Assembly (NCBI RefSeq): GCF_016862375.1
Contig: NZ_BOMV01000119.1
Span: 1-39,246, forward strand
Source: Paractinoplanes rishiriensis
Lineage (GTDB): Bacteria; Actinomycetota; Actinomycetes; Mycobacteriales; Micromonosporaceae
Length of the DNA: 39,246 nucleotides
Direction: 5' to 3'
The notes under the pieces were generated by a model, which saw only the letters and a program-made list of their open reading frames with translations, was not told the origin of the DNA and made no database searches. This document shows, piece after piece, positions 17,688-23,815 of this stretch; position 1 is the stretch's first letter; every line of letters starts with the position of its first letter. A program made the position numbers and the translations under genes.

Positions 17688-17701
17688 GGGTCGATCGGCC
17701 C
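17688..17701. promoter_or_regulatory. DosR-like box upstream of the phosphoribosyltransferase
   Basis: GGGTCGATCGGCCC with CA/TG flanks (arms CAGGG...CCCTG), 84 bp upstream of the start. Confidence 0.5.
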
Positions 17702-17784
17702 TGGGAAACCTGCCGTCGGTGGTGTGCCATGGAAGCTGGGCCGTACTCCGTCGACAGCGGACGGCGAGCCCCCGGGAGGTTGTG

Positions 17785-18573
17785 ATGGTGTTCCACGATC
17801 GGATTGACGCCGGTCGTCGACTCGCGGCGGCGTTGACCAATTTCCGCGGCGACGAGGTGGTGGTGCTGGGCCTGCCCCGGGGCGGCGTCCCGGTGGCTGC
17901 CGAAGTCGCCCGGGCGCTGCGGGCACCGCTGGACGTCATCGTGGTGCGCAAGGTGGGCGTGCCCTGGCAGCCGGAACTCGCGATGGGCGCGGTCGGCGAG
18001 GCCGGCGCCGGGGTGGTCAGCACCGGAGTCGTACGGCTCGCCGGGATCAAGCCGGAGGACCTGAGAACCGCGCAGGCCCACGCCCGGGTCGAGGTACGGC
18101 GGCGGCTGCAGGCTCTGCGCGGCGACCGGCCGCCGGTGGATTTGTCCGGGCGGACGGCGCTGGTGGTCGACGATGGCATCGCTACCGGATCGACCGCGCG
18201 GGTCGCCTGCCAGATTGCGCGCTCGCAGGGTGCCGCGCGGGTGGTGCTCGCCGTGCCCGTCGGTGCGCCGGAAGCAGTGCGAGTTATGTCAGAGGTCGCC
18301 GACGAGGTGGTGTGCCTGCTGTGTCCCGAGCCCTTCGGCGCGGTCGGCGCGTTCTACGACGACTTCAGCCTGACCACCGACCACGACGTCAGCACGATTC
18401 TCGATGAGGCGTTGTCTTCGGGCGTGGTGAGCGTCCCGGCCGGCGCCGCCGGAATGGCGTGCTGTCAGCCGGCTACGGAGCGCAGGAGCTCGTACACCAG
18501 GAAGGCAGGCCAGACGATGGCCTTGAGCACACCCAACAAACCAACCCAGAAGCCGTCGGCCGCCCCAAGGTAA
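17785..18573 (+). CDS. Phosphoribosyltransferase family protein (Rv0571c-like)
   Basis: The product has a type I phosphoribosyltransferase fold: VVVLGLPRGGVPVAAEVARAL near residues 27-47, RKVGVPWQPELAMGAVGEAG, and the PRPP-binding loop ALVVDDGIATGSTA near residues 128-141. Rv0571c, of this family, is a M. tuberculosis DosR regulon gene; its base substrate is unknown. ATG 17785 follows GGGAGG. The family fold ends near residue 217; the last 40-odd residues (from PAGAAG on) are basic, low-complexity and antisense to the next gene, suggesting the normal stop was lost. Confidence 0.85.
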   Translation: MVFHDRIDAGRRLAAALTNFRGDEVVVLGLPRGGVPVAAEVARALRAPLDVIVVRKVGVPWQPELAMGAVGEAGAGVVSTGVVRLAGIKPEDLRTAQAHARVEVRRRLQALRGDRPPVDLSGRTALVVDDGIATGSTARVACQIARSQGAARVVLAVPVGAPEAVRVMSEVADEVVCLLCPEPFGAVGAFYDDFSLTTDHDVSTILDEALSSGVVSVPAGAAGMACCQPATERRSSYTRKAGQTMALSTPNKPTQKPSAAPR

Positions 18574-18662
18574 TAGACCAGCGCTCCGATGAGTCCCAGC
18601 CCGTAGACCACGTTCCCGCCGCCGGCGGGGTTTCCGCCACGGCGCGGCTGCTTCTCGTTCAT
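18465..18662 (-). CDS. Small two-helix membrane protein
   Basis: A 65-residue product starting MNEKQPRRGGN, with a Gly-rich cytosolic start and two hydrophobic segments, GNVVYGLGLIGALVYYLG and GFWVGLLGVLKAIVWPAFLVY. No function recognised. It overlaps the 3' end of the convergent phosphoribosyltransferase by 109 bp. A purine stretch (AAGGGGGCTGAGG) precedes the ATG. Confidence 0.6.
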   Translation of the reverse strand: MNEKQPRRGGNPAGGGNVVYGLGLIGALVYYLGAADGFWVGLLGVLKAIVWPAFLVYELLRSVAG

Positions 18663-18740
18663 CCTCAGCCCCCTTCGCCCCTGGGCCGAGCGCGCACCAC
18701 GTCGGCCGGACGAGTCGAGCGTCGTTCCGGCCGGCTCGTC

Positions 18741-18768
18741 GCCGTCAGGGCTCTCCGGCCCTGACGGC
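18741..18768. repeat. Perfect 11-bp inverted repeat upstream of the small membrane gene
   Basis: GCCGTCAGGGC and GCCCTGACGGC around a 6-nt loop. It contains GGG-9 nt-CCT, one base longer than the DosR-like boxes, so it could be a variant operator or an RNA hairpin. It is 79 bp upstream of the small membrane gene. Confidence 0.5.
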
Positions 18769-18906
18769 AGGGCCGTCCGGGCACGCCACTGTCCCCTCGG
18801 CACCGTCGCGACCAGGTCAACGGTCCGGGATGTCCGGCAGGACGGGCCGAAGGGCTGCGGACCGATGGCGGGCGACGCCGCGGCGGGCACTTCAGCCCGG
18901 CCGGAC

Positions 18907-18920
18907 GGGACCCCGGACCC
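18907..18920. promoter_or_regulatory. DosR-like box upstream of the SHOCT-like gene
   Basis: GGGACCCCGGACCC, 52 bp upstream of ATG 18972. Confidence 0.4.
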
Positions 18921-18971
18921 TGCTGATCATCCGGACACCTAGACGAATCTGTGGTGCGGGAGGTGTTGGCG

Positions 18972-19274
18972 ATGTTCTATCTGATCGCCGCCGTAGCGGC
19001 CATAATCCTGGTCTCGGTGCTCGCCGCCTGGGCGTTTCCGAGTGCGGGGATCGACGACGCGCACGCCACAGCGGGGACCGGCAAGGCGGCGAAGAGGCCA
19101 GACGGCGAGCCGGTCCGGAAACCGGAGAGCCTGGAAGGCGTGCTCGTCGCCCAGCTCGTCGCGGGCACGATCAGCCCGGTCCAGTATCGGCGCGCCGTCG
19201 AGCGGATCGCCGCACGGGACGAGGAACGTCATCCCCTGACCGTGCCACCGGAGAACGGCCCGGCCGCCGCCTGA
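18972..19274 (+). CDS. Small membrane protein with SHOCT-like C-terminal domain
   Basis: A 100-residue product starting MFYLIAAVAAIILVSVLAAW, a single N-terminal membrane helix, followed by a charged linker and a C-terminal segment (LEGVLVAQLVAGTISPVQYRRAVERIAARD) that looks like a SHOCT domain, where a short LxxLxxxGxIsxxEF/Y helix pair recurs. ATG 18972 follows GGGAGGT. Function unknown. Confidence 0.6.
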   Translation: MFYLIAAVAAIILVSVLAAWAFPSAGIDDAHATAGTGKAAKRPDGEPVRKPESLEGVLVAQLVAGTISPVQYRRAVERIAARDEERHPLTVPPENGPAAA

Positions 19275-19284
19275 GCCGCGCGCG

Positions 19285-19700
19285 GCCGGGAACCCGATCA
19301 CCGGCCGGGAGCGGGACTTCCGGCGGAGCCGGCCGAACCGCTGGCTGCGGGACCATCCGGGCCATCGGGAGGGGCTGGCGCGCTGGGCCGACGGCGCGGC
19401 GCGCTACGAACCCACGCTCGAGCGGTTCGCCGACGTCCTGGTGCTGGCCACCGCCGGCGACCAGTGGCCGGACTGGATCCGGGCCGGTCAGGCGCTGCAG
19501 CGGGTCCTGCTCACCGCCACCTGGCGGGCCTGGCGACGACTCCGATGAGCCAGTCGCTGGAAGTGCCCTGGGCGCGCCGGATGCTGCTCGATGCGGCCGC
19601 CGGACTGTCGGTGCAGCTGGCGCTGCGGGCTGGTTACGGCAAGGTCACCGGCTCGACGCGACGGCGGCCGCTCGACGAGGTGCTGCTGCCCGGGTTACCG
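19285..19700 (+). pseudogene. Acg-type nitroreductase, decayed C-terminal half
   Basis: From about 19291 one frame reads GRERDFRRSRPNRWLRDHPG, then VLATAGDQWPDWIRAGQALQ and RVLLTAT, and hits a stop near 19550. The next family block continues in another frame: GLATTPMSQSLEVPWARRML, then LALRAGYG and RRRPLDEVLLPG. This is the order seen in Acg-family nitroreductases. The N-terminal half is missing and one base is lost near 19530. It is a second copy of the family whose other member ends at position 144. Confidence 0.8.
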
Positions 19701-19805
19701 GATGAGCACCAGCACCCGCGGGCCGTCCACCGTGCCCGCGCCGGCCCCGCAGGCGGCGATGGTCACCGGCAGGGCGATCGACAGAAGAGTGCAGACACGA
19801 CGCAT
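19695..19805 (-). CDS. Possible truncated small lipoprotein
   Basis: A 36-residue frame, MRRVCTLLSIALPVTIAACG onward, has a basic start, hydrophobic core and lipobox-like TIAAC, with AAGGTG before the ATG. Only 17 residues follow the cysteine, and its end overlaps the nitroreductase pseudogene, so it may be the start of a broken gene. It lies downstream of the cNMP-binding gene on the same strand. Confidence 0.3.
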   Translation of the reverse strand: MRRVCTLLSIALPVTIAACGAGAGTVDGPRVLVLIR

Positions 19806-19810
19806 CCCGT

Positions 19811-20275
19811 TCACCTTCCGTGCCGTTCGGCGACGCGCTGCCGCGCGGTCTGCAGCTGGTGCACGGCGCCGGTCAGCACGCGGGTGGTCAGCGCCACCCC
19901 GAATTCCGGATCCGCCGCGGCGAGCTCGCGTACGGCGGTGGCCCGCAGCTCGATCGCGCCGCACTGTTGCAGGACCCGGGCGCCGCAGACCCACCGGTAC
20001 GGCGGAACCAGCCAGGACCAGCCGAGCAGGCGGCCCGCGCCGAGGCGCTGGAACGGCACGTCACCGTGGCCGGGAACATGGAAATCCAGCTCGACGGTCC
20101 CGCTCTCCAGCAACCAGAACTGATCGGCGGGGCTGCCCTCCCGGGCCAACCGGGTGTCCACCGGCCAGGTCGCGGGTCGCGCGCAGGCGGCCAGCCCGCG
20201 CAGCCAGGCGCCGGGCAGGTCCGCCGCGAAGGGGTGCAGCACGAGATGGTCGAACACCGTCAGGGAAGACGTCAA
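19811..20275 (-). CDS. Cyclic nucleotide-binding (CRP/FNR sensor) domain protein without HTH
   Basis: The 154-residue product is a single cNMP-binding beta-roll: HPFAADLPGAWLRGLAACAR, REGSPADQFWLLESGTVEL, and the phosphate-cassette position (GAGRLLGWSWLVPPYRW), then a C-helix. No DNA-binding domain follows, so it is not a transcription factor by itself. The cassette is diverged and nucleotide binding is uncertain. The best start is TTG 20275 (AAGGAGG-5 nt-TTG); a GTG at 20311 is possible. A DosR-like box lies 72 bp upstream. Confidence 0.75.
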   Translation of the reverse strand: MTSSLTVFDHLVLHPFAADLPGAWLRGLAACARPATWPVDTRLAREGSPADQFWLLESGTVELDFHVPGHGDVPFQRLGAGRLLGWSWLVPPYRWVCGARVLQQCGAIELRATAVRELAAADPEFGVALTTRVLTGAVHQLQTARQRVAERHGR

Positions 20276-20346
20276 CGTGGCCTCCTTCGCTGGTGGGCGA
20301 CCGCAGCTCACCGCGCCAGTCTCAACCCGGACCCTCCGGCCGGCCA

Positions 20347-20360
20347 GGGCCGATGGTCCC
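20347..20360. promoter_or_regulatory. DosR-like box upstream of the cNMP-binding gene
   Basis: GGGCCGATGGTCCC, 72 bp upstream of TTG 20275. The first 13 bases equal those of the box at 11932. Confidence 0.55.
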
Positions 20361-20470
20361 GGCGGCGGGCGTCAGGGCGATCAGGACGACGGCGGGAACC
20401 GCGGCCGCCGCCCGGCCGGTGGACCCGTCAGTACGGACCGGTCGGCCCTGCCCGAGGGAAACCGCCATCG

Positions 20471-20521
20471 GTTCCCACGATAGCGTTTGGTCAGCGACCA
20501 GGTCTGGATGGCGGTGTTCAT
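20471..20521 (-). pseudogene. Start of an ABC transporter ATPase, on the opposite strand to the rest
   Basis: ATG 20521 with GGGAGG upstream reads MNTAIQTWSLTKRYRGN, which is what the first residues of an ABC-2/drug-type ATPase look like (xxAIxTxxLTKRYG). After residue 17 similarity stops and the frame ends at 20381. The remaining ATPase begins on the plus strand at 20545, which suggests a local inversion within one gene. Confidence 0.4.
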
Positions 20522-20544
20522 GGCGCACCTCCCGTTCTCGTCAG

Positions 20545-21112
20545 ACCTACGTGGTCTTCGGATATCTCGGTCCCAACGCTGCCGGCAAGAGCACCACCAT
20601 CAGGTTGCTGGCCGGGCTGTTGCGGCCGACCGCCGGACGCGCCGAGATCGGCGGGCACGACGTCGTGCGGCAACGAGAGCGGGCGCAGCGGCTCATCGGA
20701 TACTGCCCGGCGACTTCGTCGGTTACCCCGACCTCACTGCGGCCACCTATCTTGCATGCCTCGGGCATCTCCGCGGTGGCGTCGAGCAAAGCCAGGTGCG
20801 TGCGCTGGCCGACCGGCTCGACCTCGACCTGGGCCTGCGCATCGGGGCGATGTCGCACGGCACCCGGCAGAAGGTCGGCATCGTGCAGGCTTTCATGCAC
20901 GGCCCGAGGCGCTGATCCTCGACGGACCGACGGCGGGCCTCGATCCGCTAGTGCAGCGCGATTTCCTGTCCTTGGTGCGTGAGGCCCGGCAGGACGGACA
21001 GACGGTCTTCCTGTCGTCACACAACCTCTACGAGGTCGAGGCCGTCGCAGACATGGTGGCCATCCTGCGCCACGGAACTCTGGCCGTCATCGAGGCGGTC
21101 GAGAAGCGGCGC
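20545..21112 (+). pseudogene. ABC transporter ATP-binding protein, frameshifted remnant
   Basis: The family blocks appear in order across three frames. Frame one: VVFGYLGPNAAGKSTTIRLL (Walker A). Frame two: DFVGYPDLTAATYLACLGHL and the weak signature MSHGTRQKV. Frame three: ALILDGPTAGLDP (Walker B, with Gly where the catalytic Glu is usual), then QTVFLSSHNLYEVEAVADMV. Frameshifts lie near 20710 and 20905. The N-terminal 35 or so residues are missing here. It cannot make a working ATPase, and no permease gene is nearby. Confidence 0.85.
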
Positions 21113-21160
21113 ATCTCGTCGTCGAGGGAGCGACCGAGGACCTGTGGTCCCGGCGGCTTC

Positions 21161-21174
21161 GGGTCCTTCGGCCC
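21161..21174. promoter_or_regulatory. DosR-like box upstream of the response regulator
   Basis: GGGTCCTTCGGCCC, 36 bp upstream of GTG 21210. Confidence 0.5.
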
Positions 21175-21209
21175 TTTCGGCCACACCGGTGACCGGCAAG
21201 GGTGGGGCC

Positions 21210-21908
21210 GTGCCGGGTTCGGTCCTGGTCGTGGAGGACGACCGTGAGTTGCGCGAACTGGTTCGCCGATATCTTCAGCGGGCCGGCCACCTGGTGCACA
21301 CGACCGGGTCCGGCGCCGAGGCCATCGGCTTGCTCGCCGGCGGGGGAGTGGCGCTCGTCGTACTGGATCTCGGCTTGCCGGACATAGACGGGCGGGAGGT
21401 CCTGGCAGCCGCCCAGGCCGGCGGCCGCGCGGTGCCGGTGGTGGTGCTGACCGCCCGCAGCCATGTGGACGATCGTATCGATGGGTTGCGGCGGGGCGCC
21501 GACGACTACGTGACCAAGCCCTTTTCGCCGACCGAACTGGTCCTGCGTGTCGAGGCGGTGCTGCACCGCACCCGCGGTGTCCCCGGTGCCGCGGACGCCC
21601 CGGTCACGTTCGGGGCCGGCCGGCTACGGCTGGACGAGGTCCGCCACGAAGCACAACTCGACGGAGCACCCGTGGAGCTGACACCGACCGAGTGGGGGGT
21701 GCTCACCACGCTGGCGGCCACGCCGGGCCGGGTGTACTCCCGGTACGAGCTGATCAACCAGGTGCGCGGGTACGAGTTCCCCGGCTACGAACGCACGGTG
21801 GACTCGCACGTGAAGAATCTGCGCCACAAGCTCGGGCCCGAGGCGGGGCGGATCGTCGAGACGGTGCTCGGCGTCGGTTACCGGCTCGGGTGGGCACGTG
21901 ACCGGTGA
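21210..21908 (+). CDS. OmpR/PhoB-type response regulator
   Basis: The 232-residue product has a receiver domain (SVLVVEDD at the N-terminus, phospho-acceptor Asp53 in VVLDLGLPDIDG, Lys in VTKPFSP) and a winged-helix output domain ending in TVDSHVKNLRHKL and VLGVGYRLGW. GTG 21210, with AAGGGTGGGG just before it, was preferred to the in-frame GTG at 21189. It overlaps the kinase gene by 11 bp. Its targets are unknown. It is not of the NarL/FixJ type and so is not the partner of the DosS-like kinase. Confidence 0.9.
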   Translation: MPGSVLVVEDDRELRELVRRYLQRAGHLVHTTGSGAEAIGLLAGGGVALVVLDLGLPDIDGREVLAAAQAGGRAVPVVVLTARSHVDDRIDGLRRGADDYVTKPFSPTELVLRVEAVLHRTRGVPGAADAPVTFGAGRLRLDEVRHEAQLDGAPVELTPTEWGVLTTLAATPGRVYSRYELINQVRGYEFPGYERTVDSHVKNLRHKLGPEAGRIVETVLGVGYRLGWARDR

Positions 21909-23274
21909 CCGTCCCCGGCTGACCGGTCCGCTGGCCCGGCGGCTGCTCGCCGCGTTCCTGCTGGTTGCGCTCTCGTCGGTGGTGGTGCTCACGGTGGCCG
22001 CTCTGATCGCTACCGATCGTGGACTGGCCACCGCCGCGCAGCAGGACCACCAGCGGGCCGCCGCGCAGGTGGCCGCGGCGGTACAGACCGCATACCAGCA
22101 AGCAGACGGTTGGACCGGTGCCGACCTCGCCCCCGCTTCCGCACTGGCCGAGGCGGCCGGAGCGCGGCTCGTGGTGCACAACGTCGACGGCGTCATGGTG
22201 TGGCCCGGCCGCGGCCGGGGACCGAGCATGGGCTCCATGCACGACGCCGTCACTGCCGGCGCGACCGTCGAAAAGGCAGTTGTGGTCGCGGGGCGGCAGG
22301 TTGGTGACGTCAGGCTGACGTTCTCCGCGGGAGCGCCGCAGGGGCGTACGGTGGCCTGGTCCTGGGTCGCGGGAGCAGCCGTCGCCGCCACTGTGGCCGC
22401 GCTCAGTGTCGGCGCGTACGTCTCACGCCGCGTGTCCCGGCCGCTGGTGGAGCTGGCGGCAACCGCCCGCCGGTTTGCCGGCGGCGAGCACACCGCACGT
22501 GCCCGCCTGCACGCCCCGGGCGAGCTCGGCGACGTCGCACAGGCATTCGACACCATGGCTGACGAGGTGGTCCGCGCCGAGACCGTCCGGCGCAGGCTGG
22601 CCGCGGACGTGGCGCACGAGTTGCGGACCCCGCTCGCGGGCCTCCAGGCCGGTCTGGAGGAGCTGCGCGACGGCCTGCAAACCCCCGATGCGGCCCGCCT
22701 GGCCGCGCTGCACGATCAGGCGTTACGACTGGGCCGGATCGTGCAGGACCTGGCCGAGCTGTCCGCGGCGGAGTCCGTCGCCCTGTCACTGCATCCGGCC
22801 GAAACCGACCTGGCCGCGGTCGCGATGGCCGCCGTCGCGGCTCAGCGGCCCCGGCTGGAGGCGGCTGGGCTTGCGGTCACCACTGCCCTCGATGCGTCCG
22901 TGCCGGTGCTGGGTGACCCGGATCGGCTGCACCAAGCCGTGTCCAACCTGCTCGCGAACTCTGCTCGCTACTGCCGGTCCGGTGACCGGGTTCATGTCGG
23001 CGTCCACGCCGAGCGTGATGCGGCGGTGCTGAAGGTCGTCGATACCGGCCCCGGCATTCCGGCTGCCGAACTGCCGTACGCCTTCGACCGCCTGTGGCGG
23101 GGCCGGGACGCGGCGCGGATCGGTGGCACCGGCATCGGACTGGCCGTCGTACGGGAACTGGTGACCGCTCACGGCGGCGTCGTGGCGATCGACTCTCCCC
23201 AGGGCGAGGGGGTGACCGTCACGCTGCGGCTGCCCCTGCTGCGGCCGGCCCGGCCCGGCGACGGTTTCCGCTGA
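21898..23274 (+). CDS. Membrane sensor histidine kinase (BaeS/PhoR type)
   Basis: The 458-residue product has two membrane helices (about residues 14-38 and 153-175) flanking an outside sensor of some 110 residues, then HAMP (about 176-228), HisKA with phospho-acceptor His240 in DVAHELRTPL, and HATPase (NLLANSARYC, VDTGPGIP, GGTGIGLAVV). The GTG start overlaps the response regulator stop, so the pair is co-translated. The sensor part gives no clue to the ligand. Confidence 0.9.
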   Translation: MTGDRPRLTGPLARRLLAAFLLVALSSVVVLTVAALIATDRGLATAAQQDHQRAAAQVAAAVQTAYQQADGWTGADLAPASALAEAAGARLVVHNVDGVMVWPGRGRGPSMGSMHDAVTAGATVEKAVVVAGRQVGDVRLTFSAGAPQGRTVAWSWVAGAAVAATVAALSVGAYVSRRVSRPLVELAATARRFAGGEHTARARLHAPGELGDVAQAFDTMADEVVRAETVRRRLAADVAHELRTPLAGLQAGLEELRDGLQTPDAARLAALHDQALRLGRIVQDLAELSAAESVALSLHPAETDLAAVAMAAVAAQRPRLEAAGLAVTTALDASVPVLGDPDRLHQAVSNLLANSARYCRSGDRVHVGVHAERDAAVLKVVDTGPGIPAAELPYAFDRLWRGRDAARIGGTGIGLAVVRELVTAHGGVVAIDSPQGEGVTVTLRLPLLRPARPGDGFR

Positions 23275-23304
23275 GTTCGTCCCGACCGGGTCCACCTTCG
23301 GGAC

Positions 23305-23318
23305 GGGACGAAGGTCCC
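23305..23318. promoter_or_regulatory. DosR-like box upstream of the STAS gene
   Basis: GGGACGAAGGTCCC, 58 bp upstream of ATG 23376. It matches GGGACTwwAGTCCC at 12 of 14 positions. Confidence 0.65.
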
Positions 23319-23375
23319 TGGTAGCCGGCTCGACCGGGCGACAGAATCACGTACACGGCTGACGGGATTCGATCC

Positions 23376-23756
23376 ATGGCTGATATGACGCTCAATTTCA
23401 CGGTCAAGCGCAACACCACGGTTATGTCGGTGCGCGGAACCATCGACGCCGCACGCTGCCCGCTGTTGCTGGACGGCTTTCACGCTGCCCGGGAGCTGCG
23501 CCGCCGGGGACCGATCGTGATCGACCTCGCGCACGTCGATCGGCTGGCCGCGGTGAGCCTGTTCGCGCTGCGCGAGGCGGTCAGCGAAGCCGACCGCGAC
23601 GGTCGCCCCGTGACGGTGCGGAATTTGAACCTGAGTGTTGTCGACGACCCGCGCAGCCTCCTGCTACGTCACACCATGTGTGCTCACGTGAGGGGCGAAG
23701 AATCGCCCGCTCCACCCGGGACTTTCGGCCCGTCCGCCGGGGACTTAGGGGCCTGA
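23376..23756 (+). CDS. STAS-domain protein (anti-sigma antagonist-like)
   Basis: The 126-residue product folds as STAS: VMSVRGTIDAA, then PIVIDLAHVDRLAAVSLFAL where a phosphorylatable Ser is usual (Ser after AV), and a final helix near LLLRHTMCAHV. It may bind an anti-sigma factor kinase, but none is present nearby. The last dozen codons coincide with two DosR-like boxes serving the next gene, so the tail sequence is probably shaped by the DNA sites. Confidence 0.75.
   Translation: MADMTLNFTVKRNTTVMSVRGTIDAARCPLLLDGFHAARELRRRGPIVIDLAHVDRLAAVSLFALREAVSEADRDGRPVTVRNLNLSVVDDPRSLLLRHTMCAHVRGEESPAPPGTFGPSAGDLGA
23718..23753. promoter_or_regulatory. Tandem DosR-like boxes upstream of adhE
   Basis: GGGACTTTCGGCCC (23718-23731) and GGGACTTAGGGGCC (23740-23753), 22 bp apart centre to centre, or two helix turns. 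They lie 85 and 63 bp before the adhE start and inside the 3' end of the STAS gene. Tandem boxes are usual at strong DosR promoters. Confidence 0.65.
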
Positions 23757-23815
23757 GATCGCCGGCCGTCTCTGCCTAGCGTCGAAGGCGGAAACGTTGT
23801 GCGGCCGAGGAGTGA

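Noticed and set aside
21210..23274. Considered as the DosR partner of the DosS-like kinase
   Set aside because: The regulator is OmpR/winged-helix type with its own overlapping membrane kinase; DosR is NarL/LuxR type.
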